A DNA stretch of 64,000 nt from contig NZ_CP064788.1 in NCBI RefSeq assembly GCF_017094525.1, positions 2,651,030 through 2,715,029 on the forward strand, read 5' to 3'. Shown here in pieces: positions 51,872 to 59,370 of the stretch. The number at the start of each line of letters is the position of its first letter. Position 1 is the first letter of the stretch. The notes beneath the pieces were generated by a model, which worked only from the letters and a program-made list of their open reading frames with translations, was not told where the DNA came from and searched no databases. Position numbers and translations under genes: made by a program. The stretch is from Halapricum desulfuricans (lineage in GTDB: Archaea > Halobacteriota > Halobacteria > Halobacteriales > Haloarculaceae).

Positions 51872-52378
51872 TCATCGATACTCCGAAATCGTTTGATACG
51901 GGACATAGTAGCCGATCTCATCGATCCACGTCGACAGCCACTCGTCAGCAGTGGCTTCATCGATCTTCCCAGCATCGATTGCAGCCAACAGCACGCCAAC
52001 CGACCCGACAACGGTCACGCCCTGGTCTTTCGCAAACGACCGGGCATCTCCGTCGTCTGTGAGCAGTCGACCGTCGTGTGCGTCGGCGAGGGCAAATGCC
52101 TGTGCTTCCCCGGGATCAAGATGCCCACCAACAACGGTTTCTCTGTTTGCGACAGTATCCGAAATCGTCGCGACTGGGATTTCGTCATCGAGTGTATCGA
52201 GTGTTCTCTGGAGATATGGGTGGTCATCAACGCCGTGTTCGAGTTCCTCACGAACGACGGGTACCGTACAGATTCCAGAGAGGTCAGCAACTACCCACAG
52301 TTGATCGATGTACGCAAAATTCGAGAGGACAGTCGTGTTCAGGACGCTCGGGCTCGCTGGGAGGTCGTCATCTGTCAT
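51872..52378 (-). CDS. PIN-like toxin of a UPF0175-linked toxin-antitoxin pair (DUF3368 type)
   Basis: The 168-residue protein resembles PIN-fold ribonucleases of the DUF3368 group. It has NTTVLSNFAYI near the start with N and T in place of the usual first Asp, a conserved E in VVREELEHG, and LDPGEAQAFALA followed by LLTDDGDARSFA with the C-terminal acidic residues. Its ATG overlaps the antitoxin TGA (ATGA), as expected for a coupled pair. The weakened first acidic position makes nuclease activity uncertain. Confidence 0.82.
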   Translation of the reverse strand: MTDDDLPASPSVLNTTVLSNFAYIDQLWVVADLSGICTVPVVREELEHGVDDHPYLQRTLDTLDDEIPVATISDTVANRETVVGGHLDPGEAQAFALADAHDGRLLTDDGDARSFAKDQGVTVVGSVGVLLAAIDAGKIDEATADEWLSTWIDEIGYYVPYQTISEYR

Positions 52379-52728
52379 TTCGCACGTGAGTCCGCATCGT
52401 CGAAGTCGAGTTCGCGTGCTGCTTCTCCCTCGTAGGCTGCATCGTCTTCGTCAGCGAGTCCGAGGCGGAGTTCAACGCCGTGCTCACGGAGGATCTCACG
52501 CATCGTCCAGCGGTCGACATCAGCGAGTCTCGCAGCATCACCGAGTGTGATCCGCTCGCGTTCGTAGAGGGCGACCGCAGCTGCAATCCGTTCGTTCTCG
52601 TGGTCCTCGAAGTATTCACGCACAAATTCGCGCAACGCGTCGCTCTTGCCCCCGAACACACCAGCCTCAACAGCACCCTCGATGAGGAGGTCGAGGTCAT
52701 CTGGGTAAGAACCGGTGATTCGCGTCAT
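52375..52728 (-). CDS. UPF0175-family antitoxin with helix-turn-helix
   Basis: The 117-residue protein has an N-terminal part with GKSDALREFVREYFED resembling ribbon-helix-helix dimerisation and a UPF0175-type helix-turn-helix (ITLGDAARLADVDRWTMREI). It is the first gene of the pair and should both bind DNA and neutralise the PIN-like protein. The start at 52728 is ATG; a TTG four codons upstream is less likely. A palindrome over the TATA box lies 22 bases upstream. Confidence 0.82.
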   Translation of the reverse strand: MTRITGSYPDDLDLLIEGAVEAGVFGGKSDALREFVREYFEDHENERIAAAVALYERERITLGDAARLADVDRWTMREILREHGVELRLGLADEDDAAYEGEAARELDFDDADSRAK

Positions 52729-52749
52729 CGTTCTATCCAAAACTACGGC

Positions 52750-52766
52750 TTCATACTATTTATGAA
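52750..52766. promoter_or_regulatory. Palindrome overlapping the TA promoter
   Basis: TTCATACTATTTATGAA has perfect 6-bp arms around a 5-base centre and overlaps the minus-strand TATA-like CATAAATAGTATG. Its position 22-38 bases before the antitoxin ATG suits autorepression by the antitoxin or the complex. Confidence 0.5.
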
Positions 52767-52902
52767 CTGCGCCAGGCTGCCATATGCATTGAGAGGCCGG
52801 CCTCACTACTGACAGAGCGAATTCTATATATCGATATCTGGTTTACCTCGGGTCGGACACCGAAGGGAGCGTTTAACATCACACCGCCCGGAGACGCCAG
52901 CC

Positions 52903-53217
52903 ATGGCGCGTTCGGTCGGCTCAGTGGTGGTTCCGCGTCGGCTCTACGGGATCGGGCTGCTCGTCCTCGGCGTCGGCAACGTGAGTTTCGGCGCTGGCCA
53001 GTACGTCAACGGGTCGCAGCTGCCCGTGCTGTCGCTCGTCCAGCTGGTGATGGGAGCGACGCTGCTCGCGATCGGCGGGCTCGTCGTGGTCGACTCGGAC
53101 CGACTGTCGACGCCGGATCTCTCGGATCGGGTGCTGATAGCGATCGGTATCGTCGGCACCGTCGTCGGGCTGTACATGGCGGTCGCGGGATTCGTCCTGC
53201 TGTCGGGGCCGGCGTGA
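52903..53217 (+). CDS. Small three-TM membrane protein
   Basis: The 104-residue protein has hydrophobic helices at about 12-32 (RRLYGIGLLVLGVGNVSFGA), 43-62 and 78-100. A short charged loop VDSDRLSTPDLSD lies between the second and third. The function is unknown. It precedes pheA with a gap of about 110 bases. Confidence 0.72.
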   Translation: MARSVGSVVVPRRLYGIGLLVLGVGNVSFGAGQYVNGSQLPVLSLVQLVMGATLLAIGGLVVVDSDRLSTPDLSDRVLIAIGIVGTVVGLYMAVAGFVLLSGPA

Positions 53218-53329
53218 TCGCCGTCGTCCTTTCGGGATCGATCACACGACTCGTGTGGTTGCAGCGGTATCGCGCCGTCTCTTCGGAGACACCGGGCGGT
53301 TTTTGACGGCCTACGGTCTATCGTGACGT

Positions 53330-54133
53330 ATGCAGACGCTCACGCTGGGGCCGAGCGGGACCTACTCACACCGGGCGGCACAGTCGGTCTCCGAAGATAT
53401 CGAGTTCACCGAATCGGTGACGGAAATCGTCCAGGCGGTCGCAAACGGCGCGTACGATCGCGGGGTGATCCCCATCGAGAACAGCATCGAGGGCAGCGTC
53501 ACCGAGAGCCTGGACGCGCTGGCCGAGTACGACATCGCGGTCGTCAGAGAGATCATCACCCCGATCCGCCACGCGCTGCTGGCCCGGGGGGAGTCGTTCG
53601 AGACCGTCGCCAGTCACGCCCAGGCGCTGGCTCAGTGTCGGGGCTACCTTGAGGAGCAGTATCCCGACGTCGAACTCGAGGCGGTCGCTTCGACCGCCCG
53701 CGGGGTCGAACGCGCCCGCGAGGACGACTCGGTGGCTGCGATCGCTCATCCCGATAACGCGGGCGACCTGGAGACGCTCGCGACTGACATCCAAGACAAG
53801 ACGTCCAACGCGACGCGGTTTCTGGCCATCGCCGGGGCCGACGAGCGCTCGCCGGCCGGCGGCAAGACCTCGATCGTTATCTACCCGAACTCCGACTATC
53901 CCGGGCTCTTGCTGGAACTGCTGAAACCGTTCGCGGAGCGCGATATCAACCTCTCGCGGCTGGAATCACGACCGAGCGGGGAGCGCCTCGGCGACTACGT
54001 CTTCCACGTCGACTTCCAGGCCGGCCTCTACGAGGACCGCACGCAGGCCGCCCTCGAAGAGATCGAGACCCTCGCCGAGAACGGTTGGGTCCGCCGGCTC
54101 GGCTCGTACGATACCGAACACGTCGTCTCGTAG
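53330..54133 (+). CDS. pheA: Prephenate dehydratase
   Basis: The 267-residue monofunctional enzyme makes phenylpyruvate in phenylalanine synthesis. It has the substrate-site motifs GPSGTYSH, VIPIENSIEGSV and the catalytic TRF of SNATRFLAI, followed by an ACT domain (about 180-260) with the ESRPSGERLGDYVFHVDF phenylalanine-binding signature. It is therefore likely inhibited by phenylalanine. Length and start are normal. Confidence 0.96.
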   Translation: MQTLTLGPSGTYSHRAAQSVSEDIEFTESVTEIVQAVANGAYDRGVIPIENSIEGSVTESLDALAEYDIAVVREIITPIRHALLARGESFETVASHAQALAQCRGYLEEQYPDVELEAVASTARGVERAREDDSVAAIAHPDNAGDLETLATDIQDKTSNATRFLAIAGADERSPAGGKTSIVIYPNSDYPGLLLELLKPFAERDINLSRLESRPSGERLGDYVFHVDFQAGLYEDRTQAALEEIETLAENGWVRRLGSYDTEHVVS

Positions 54134-54194
54134 CCCACCTTCTGACCTCTCGCCATCAACATTAAGTCGAGACGGAACGTACTAGCGACCGATC

Positions 54195-54626
54195 ATGCCA
54201 TCTAAATCAGATCCTTTCGACGACATCGAGCGGATGTTCGACCGACTGAGCGAGCAGTTTTCGAACGTCGATCCGGTCGAGTTCGGCGGTCGGCTCTCGG
54301 GGCCGGCGGTCGATCTCCGGGACGAGGGCGACGACCTGGTCGCCGTCGTCGACCTGCCCGGCTACGACACCGAGGACATCGACGTGACGCTGCCCGACGA
54401 GCGGACGCTGCGAATCACCGCCGAGCGCGAACGCGAGGTCGAAGCACACGAGGAAGGCGTCTACGTCCGGAGCGAGCGATCCCACGAGGCCGTCGAGCGG
54501 TCGATCCGGCTGCCCGATCCGATCACCGAAGACGGCACCAGCGCGGCCTACGAGAACGGCGTGCTGACCGTCACGCTCCGAAAACAACACCCCGACGACG
54601 AGGGGCGGTCGATCCCGGTCGAGTAA
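54195..54626 (+). CDS. hsp20: Hsp20 family small heat-shock protein
   Basis: The 143-residue protein has a complete alpha-crystallin domain (about 40-130) with VDLPGYDTEDIDVTLPD, RTLRITAERERE and the C-terminal strand AAYENGVLTVTLRKQ. It ends RSIPVE, close to the IXI anchoring motif. It should form oligomers that hold unfolded proteins. A TATA-like ACATTAAGTC is about 30 bases upstream. A palindromic mobile element lies 52 bases after the stop codon. Confidence 0.92.
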   Translation: MPSKSDPFDDIERMFDRLSEQFSNVDPVEFGGRLSGPAVDLRDEGDDLVAVVDLPGYDTEDIDVTLPDERTLRITAEREREVEAHEEGVYVRSERSHEAVERSIRLPDPITEDGTSAAYENGVLTVTLRKQHPDDEGRSIPVE

Positions 54627-54677
54627 CGGTCTGTGGTTCTTCAGCAGTTTCGAGGCAGAGCCTCCGGCCTCACGTTG

Positions 54678-54762
54678 TGATACGGTCGGTTGTAAGTCTG
54701 TTCCAGAGCGATCGCATCCGTTATGCGATCGTACCGGTAAATCGTTACAACCGACCGTATGA
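54678..54762 (+). mobile_element. Family I palindromic element, 79 bp, TGA target repeats
   Basis: The element occupies 54681-54759 between TGA repeats (54678-54680, 54760-54762). The ends TACGGTCGGTTGTAA/TTACAACCGACCGTA are identical to the copy at 45113, and the core is nearly so. It is downstream of hsp20 but not at its stop codon. It is the only family I copy in which the flanking triplet reads TGA rather than TCA on the strand carrying the core. Confidence 0.8.
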
Positions 54763-54849
54763 GAGGTCGGTAGTCATACTGCCGATTTGAATATCAAAAG
54801 TGAGAATAAAGGCACACATATCAAGTGAGCGTAGTGCAGACAAATCTGC

Positions 54850-56553
54850 ATGGCGTGGCAGTTTTCCCCGTATCTGATCCTTCTGTTTTTTGCGGCGATC
54901 GTCGCAGTTGGGTGGGCACTGTATGGGGCACATACGGTTCCGTTTCAGGAATGGGACTATCAGATCGGTGGGTTCGTCGTATTGAACCTCGCAGTCGCGG
55001 TATGGACGTCCGTCTACGGGATTCAGATCGCCAGTACGACGCTGGGGACAAAACTTCTCGCATACAAACTCCTCCACATCGGCGGTGTCACTGTCCCGCT
55101 GGCGTGGTTTGTGTTCTCATTGGGGTACGGTGGACTCGAAGACCGTCTTTCACTATTGAGAATCGGTGGGCTTGCTGTGATCCCCGCCACGCTGTTGGTC
55201 ACCCTACCGACGAACCCTGAGTCGCTCGCACTCGCGTCTATCACACTCAGGCGGTCCGGAGACATCTTTTTGCTCGATGTCCAGCACGGTCCAGTGTACG
55301 CGCTCTTTTTGTCCTATTCGTACGTGTTACTGCTGTCGGGAGGGTACGTGCTTGTCCGGACGGGACTGCGACAGAACCGGGTGTTTCGGGGCGCCTCCAG
55401 TCTGCTACTGGTCGGTGTCGCCGTCCCGTTCGTTGTTAATCTCGTCCACGTCTTCGGACTCCAGCCATCCGGGATCAACTACACGCCGATATCGTTGTCG
55501 ATCTCTGCATTCCTGTTCGGCGTCGCAGTCTTTCGCTACCGGGTCCACGATCTCACGCCCATTGCGCGAGAGGAGACGTTCGAGAGTATCCAAGAAGGGA
55601 TCGTCGTCTTCGACAGCAACGACCGAGTCGTCGATCTGAACCCGGCGGCAAAGGCGATACTCGCGCTCGATTCGACCGCCATTGGCCGTCCTGGAAGCGA
55701 CGTATTGCCACAGTACGAGGAACTGGGCGACACCGATCAAGAGTCCCGGGAACTGACGGTCGAACGGGGCGAGACCACACGGATCGTCGAAATGCGCCAG
55801 TCGTCAATCACCGCCGACACGACACACGGACACATTGTCGTCCTACAGGACATCACCGAACGCAGAGAGTACATCCAGCGGATCGAACGCCAAAACGAGC
55901 GACTCGACGCGTTCGCCAGCGTCGTCGCCCACGATCTACGCAACCCGCTGAGCGTGATCTCAGGTCACACCAAGCTGGCCGAGGAAACCGACGATCCGGA
56001 ACACTTCGATACGATCAACGACGCGGTAAAACGGATGGACAGTCTGCTGGAGAATATGTTAACGCTGGCGCGTCAGGGCGAGGCGATCGACGACCCTGAG
56101 GAGGTGTGTCTGGATACCATCGCTGACAAGGCGTGGTCGGTCGTCGAAACCGGCGATGCAACCCTTTCGACGCGGACCGAACTACGAATCGAGGCCGACC
56201 CAGAAGGGCTCCAACAGATCTTTGAGAATCTGTTTCGGAACGCTATCGATCACGTGGGCGAGGATGTCACCGTCGTCGTCGGAGCACTACCGACGGGGGG
56301 GTTCTACGTGGAGGATGACGGCCCCGGTATCCCGGAAGACGACCGTGATCGTGTGTTTTCTGCAGGCTACTCGACGGGTGAAGGCGGAACCGGTCTGGGG
56401 CTGAATATCGTCGCCGAGCTCGTTGAAGCCCACGGCTGGACGATCAGCGTCACGGACGGTCCCGACGGCGGCTGTCGGTTCGAGATTACGGATATCCAGA
56501 CTGTCGGTAAGGCGACCACCGGACAGCAGAAAGCGTATCGATATCCCCAATGA
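54850..56553 (+). CDS. Seven-TM PAS histidine kinase (orphan), copy A
   Basis: The 567-residue sensor has seven N-terminal TM helices (about 5-225), a PAS domain (about 235-345, starting ETFESIQEGIVVFDSNDRVV), a HisKA domain with the phospho-acceptor in VAHDLRNPLSV and an HATPase_c domain with NLFRNAIDH, DDGPGIPEDD and GTGLGLNIV. It should autophosphorylate and pass the signal to a receiver protein; none is encoded nearby. It resembles the kinase at 59371 in layout and sequence. Confidence 0.92.
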   Translation: MAWQFSPYLILLFFAAIVAVGWALYGAHTVPFQEWDYQIGGFVVLNLAVAVWTSVYGIQIASTTLGTKLLAYKLLHIGGVTVPLAWFVFSLGYGGLEDRLSLLRIGGLAVIPATLLVTLPTNPESLALASITLRRSGDIFLLDVQHGPVYALFLSYSYVLLLSGGYVLVRTGLRQNRVFRGASSLLLVGVAVPFVVNLVHVFGLQPSGINYTPISLSISAFLFGVAVFRYRVHDLTPIAREETFESIQEGIVVFDSNDRVVDLNPAAKAILALDSTAIGRPGSDVLPQYEELGDTDQESRELTVERGETTRIVEMRQSSITADTTHGHIVVLQDITERREYIQRIERQNERLDAFASVVAHDLRNPLSVISGHTKLAEETDDPEHFDTINDAVKRMDSLLENMLTLARQGEAIDDPEEVCLDTIADKAWSVVETGDATLSTRTELRIEADPEGLQQIFENLFRNAIDHVGEDVTVVVGALPTGGFYVEDDGPGIPEDDRDRVFSAGYSTGEGGTGLGLNIVAELVEAHGWTISVTDGPDGGCRFEITDIQTVGKATTGQQKAYRYPQ

Positions 56554-56844
56554 CATCCTCCGCGCCGTGAACAGAACGGGACTACGTCCAGCAGGCAGTC
56601 GGCGACACTCGACGACGGCGCGGTTTCCTCCGTGGGAGTCTCAGCCAGTCGAAGATCGCCGGAGGCAACAGTCCTGTTGTGGTAGACCGTACTCGGGTCT
56701 GTGTGCTGTTCTTCGGGCGGTGAGAGCGTGGTGACTCCGACCATTCGTGGTCGTCCCACTCGAACCGTGCTTGAAAACGCTGCGCGTTTTCAGCATCCCG
56801 GAAACCGTCGGTTTCCGAGGACACGGACCGTGCCATCGGCCTGA

Positions 56845-57030
56845 CTGCCTGCTCTGTCTGCCGTTGACGAGACGCTCGATTTCCGGTGTGCGAACGAATC
56901 GCGCAGCGATTCGTCATCGCCTGTGGAGACTGCGCTCCCTACGGGAACTGCGGTTGTTCCTGCAAAGCGCGTCGTGGAAGCAGGAAGCCCCACCCTCAGC
57001 GAGCACGTCAGCGCGAGCAGGGTGGGATAG
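56845..57030 (+). pseudogene. tnpB: C-terminal remnant of an IS1341-type tnpB
   Basis: After a TGA at 56842-56844 an open frame ends with VETALPTGTAVVPAKRVVEA followed by GSPTLSEHVSASRVG and TAG. This is the typical tail of haloarchaeal IS200/IS605-group TnpB proteins (family recognition from memory). The catalytic RuvC domain is missing, and the 290 bases upstream hold inverted repeats such as GAAAACGCTGCGCGTTTTC but no gene. The end of the remnant may keep the part of the element that specifies the guide (omega) RNA. It stops two bases before the convergent gene. Confidence 0.65.
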
Positions 57031-57031
57031 T

Positions 57032-57271
57032 TCACTCGTCTTCGTCGGGCGGTTTGGCGACCCAGCCGACGACTCGCTGAGCGGCCGACGCCGGCACGTC
57101 CGACGGCCGTTTCACGTACTCGGAGATCCCGACCATCAGGGCCGCGATCGCCAGCAGCGCGGCACCCGCGCTGGTCTGCCCGCCGACCAACAGGTGCGCG
57201 CCGGCCACGGCGACCGGGACGACGAGCAGCGCGGTGGCCATCCGTTCGACCGTCTCGACGACGCCTGCCAT
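57032..57271 (-). CDS. Small two-TM membrane protein, unknown function
   Basis: The 79-residue protein has two hydrophobic helices (TALLVVPVAVAGAHLLVG and GAALLAIAALMVGISEYV) and an acidic C-terminus KPPDEDE. The start at 57271 (MAGVVETVERM) is chosen because the frame upstream overlaps the divergent riboflavin synthase promoter. Its stop codon is two bases from the end of the tnpB remnant. Confidence 0.7.
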   Translation of the reverse strand: MAGVVETVERMATALLVVPVAVAGAHLLVGGQTSAGAALLAIAALMVGISEYVKRPSDVPASAAQRVVGWVAKPPDEDE

Positions 57272-57380
57272 CGGCGCGTGTTGGCCGGCGAGCGACAAAA
57301 GCACACCGCTCGGCGGTGGCGTTCTCCCGGCGTGAGAACGAAGGGGAACGCTTTCGCCGGCAGGGGCCGAACGGTCGGAC

Positions 57381-58004
57381 ATGTTCACCGGCATCGTCGA
57401 GACGACGGGTACGGTCACTGAGATCACCGACACCGAGGGCGGCCGCCGACTCACCATCGAGTCGCCGTTCGACGACCTCTCGGGCGGGCAGAGCATCGCG
57501 GTCGAGGGCGTCTGTCTGACCGTCGAGGAGTACGGCGAGGACGACTTCTCGGTGTTTCTGGCCGAGGAGACGCTCGATCGGACCTTCTTCGACCAGCTCG
57601 AGGAGGGCGACGGCGTCAACCTCGAGCGCGCGCTGCCGGCCGACGGCCGCTTCGACGGCCACTTCGTCCAGGGTCACGTCGACGGGACCGCCGAGATTCT
57701 CGACATCGAGGCGGTCGGCGAGGACTGGCGCTTCACGTTCTCGATCCCCGACGAGCACGACAAGTATCTCGTCGAAAAGGGCTCGATCGCCATCGACGGC
57801 ATCTCGCTGACCATCGCCGCGCGCAACCCCGACTCGATCGAGGTGGCGATCATCCCCGAGACCTACGAGGTGACGACTCTCTCTCAGAAGGCGGTCGGCG
57901 ATCCGGTCCACGTCGAGGTCGACGTGATGGCCAAGTACGTCGAGCGGATGCTTGAGGCCGACGACCAGCAGCCCGGCTGGGTCGCACAGGCGACCGAGGA
58001 GTGA
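57381..58004 (+). CDS. ribE: Riboflavin synthase (alpha-chain type)
   Basis: The 207-residue enzyme converts two lumazine molecules to riboflavin. It begins MFTGIVETTGTVTEI and has two lumazine-binding repeats (1-95 and 96-195). The second begins with GHFVQGHVDGTAEI, and each holds its SIAVEGVCLTV- or SIAIDGISLTI-type segment. Haloarchaea use this bacterial-type synthase rather than the RibC type of methanogens. It stands alone in front of a CofE-like gene. Confidence 0.95.
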   Translation: MFTGIVETTGTVTEITDTEGGRRLTIESPFDDLSGGQSIAVEGVCLTVEEYGEDDFSVFLAEETLDRTFFDQLEEGDGVNLERALPADGRFDGHFVQGHVDGTAEILDIEAVGEDWRFTFSIPDEHDKYLVEKGSIAIDGISLTIAARNPDSIEVAIIPETYEVTTLSQKAVGDPVHVEVDVMAKYVERMLEADDQQPGWVAQATEE

Positions 58005-58076
58005 CCGCGAGAGCGCCCGCGACTGGCGATTACCTGACTACCAACAGCGCAAACCGGCGGACATGAGCGGGCCATT

Positions 58077-58088
58077 TCTCATATAATC
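58077..58088 (+). promoter_or_regulatory. Promoter of the CofE-like gene
   Basis: TCTCATATAATC is a TATA box 17-28 bases before the GTG at 58105, which fits a leaderless transcript and supports that GTG as the true start despite the short protein. Confidence 0.55.
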
Positions 58089-58104
58089 CTGACAACTACT
58101 CCCC

Positions 58105-58641
58105 GTGACAGTTGACAGAAACGTGAGGTGCGTGGCGATCGAGGAGCTGCCGTCGGCGCTCGTGACCGACCGGGACGGCCGACTCTGCACGAACGCCGGG
58201 ATCGACTGGTCGAACGCGCCCGAGGGCGCGATGACGCTGTTGCCCGAGGATCCGGACGCGAGCGCCCGGCGGATTCGCACGGCCCTCAAGGAGCGGACTG
58301 GGGCCGAGCTGGCGGTCGTGCTGGCCGATTCGGAGATCCTCGGCCCGGGGTCGATGGATCTCGCGACCGGCTGTTCCGGGATTCAGGTCGTCGACAGCAA
58401 CTTCGGGCGGACCGACCTTTACGGCCAGCCGAAGATCGACGGGATGGACATGATCGCCAGCGAACTCGCCGCCGGGTCGGCGCTGCTGTTCGGGCAGGCC
58501 GACGAACAGATTCCAGTCGTCGTCCGGGGCTTGGAGTACGAGTCCGGCGAGGGCGTGCCGAACTCGGGCGGGCTGATCCGGCGCGGGCTCCGGAAGACGA
58601 TCCAGCTGACGACCCAGCTGAAGGCCCGGGAGTGGTTCTAG
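58105..58641 (+). CDS. CofE-like protein lacking the usual N-terminal part
   Basis: The 178-residue protein matches the later part of coenzyme F420-0:L-glutamate ligase (CofE). It has NAGIDWSNAPEGAMTLLPED, DPDASARRIRTALKE, VVDSNFGRTDLYG and VVVRGLEYESGEG. The first ~70-80 residues of a normal CofE (about 250 residues) are absent, and an in-frame stop lies just upstream of the GTG start. A TATA box at the right distance suggests that it is still expressed. It may be a degenerate paralogue or a family with a changed role. Confidence 0.75.
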   Translation: MTVDRNVRCVAIEELPSALVTDRDGRLCTNAGIDWSNAPEGAMTLLPEDPDASARRIRTALKERTGAELAVVLADSEILGPGSMDLATGCSGIQVVDSNFGRTDLYGQPKIDGMDMIASELAAGSALLFGQADEQIPVVVRGLEYESGEGVPNSGGLIRRGLRKTIQLTTQLKAREWF

Positions 58642-58673
58642 CTATCGCCGGGCATGCCGGATTTGATCGCTGG

Positions 58674-58835
58674 TCACCCCAGAATGGCGTCACACGAGGG
58701 GCAGACGTAGAGCGTGTCGCTTTTTTTGCCCGCCCCCATCGGCGCGATGCTGTCGCTTCCGACTTCCAGTTTCTCGAGGTCGTCGCCGGTCAGTCTCGTC
58801 CCGCAGTGGGGACACATTGCGCTGTCGACTGGCAT
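58674..58835 (-). CDS. Small zinc-ribbon protein, 53 residues
   Basis: Translation from ATG at 58835 gives two CxxC knuckles, CPHCG (8-12) and CPSCD (45-49), separated by 32 residues, which together would bind one zinc ion. The C-terminus is CDAILG. Such CPxCG-type miniproteins are common in haloarchaea and often regulate or bridge other proteins. It is convergent with the CofE-like gene and follows a tnpB fragment on the same strand. Confidence 0.75.
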   Translation of the reverse strand: MPVDSAMCPHCGTRLTGDDLEKLEVGSDSIAPMGAGKKSDTLYVCPSCDAILG

Positions 58836-58836
58836 A

Positions 58837-59010
58837 CTAGCGGGTGCGTCCGATACGATATTGAATGTTCCCCGCGCACGGTGGCGCGGAGAATCCTGCT
58901 CTCGGACAGGAGTGGTCCCTGACCCAGATCGGCTTTGCCGTCGCCACGCCGCATCGAGCGCACTCTTTCGTTGTCCCCTCGGGTTCGACCTGCACGACGT
59001 GACACCCGTA
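58837..59010 (-). pseudogene. tnpB: Internal tnpB fragment (zinc-knuckle region)
   Basis: In the frame of the upstream peptidase fragment, the sequence reads YGCHVVQVEPEGTTKECARC and continues GVATAKPIWVRDHSCPRAGF. This is the zinc-finger region of IS1341-type TnpB, with the second knuckle damaged (CPRAG for CPxCG). About 40 residues are TnpB-like; the following residues to the stop at 58837 are not recognisable. No RuvC active-site segment is present. Confidence 0.65.
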
Positions 59011-59256
59011 CAGGTCGGCCCGGCGGTTCGAGGTGAAGGCGATCCGCTCGCCGTCGTGGCTCCAGCCGCCCCAGCGGTGCTTGGCTTCGGGGATATCGGT
59101 CATCGCGTGGACCTCGCCGCTGTCGGGCGCGAGCCGAAAGAGCTGTGCCGTCCCGGTCGTGTCCATCAAGAATGCCAGCGTTCCGTCGACGGCGAGCGAG
59201 GCTCCGTAGGCGCTGCGGACGTTGAGATACCGTTCGAGGTCGAACTGCAGGTTCAT
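59010..59256 (-). pseudogene. N-terminal fragment of an S9-type peptidase
   Basis: From ATG 59256 about 80 residues (FDLERYLNVRSAYGASLAVD, later GWSHDGERIAFTSNRR) look like the first beta-propeller blades of S9-family acylaminoacyl/prolyl peptidases. The frame then continues without a break into a tnpB fragment near 59010. The catalytic hydrolase domain is missing, so the gene is a remnant, probably cut by insertion and deletion around an IS element. Confidence 0.65.
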
Positions 59257-59370
59257 CCACTCGATCGATGGACGGGGACTTCGTAGGGATCGCTGTGCAT
59301 CTGGCGGCGTGCGACCGACCGGTACGGTCGAGGGACAAGCCTTTCTACAGCCCCGGCGCGTATCGTTCCT

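Noticed and set aside
54772-54800. CATACTGCCGATTTGAATATC, like the left end of family II
   Set aside because: The match stops after about ten bases, with no core GTTCGTAAAGATAT and no right end; at most a decayed end.
56582-56917. Minus-strand frame of 111 codons next to the tnpB remnant
   Set aside because: Low-complexity Arg/Ser-rich translation over inverted repeats, no domain and no promoter.
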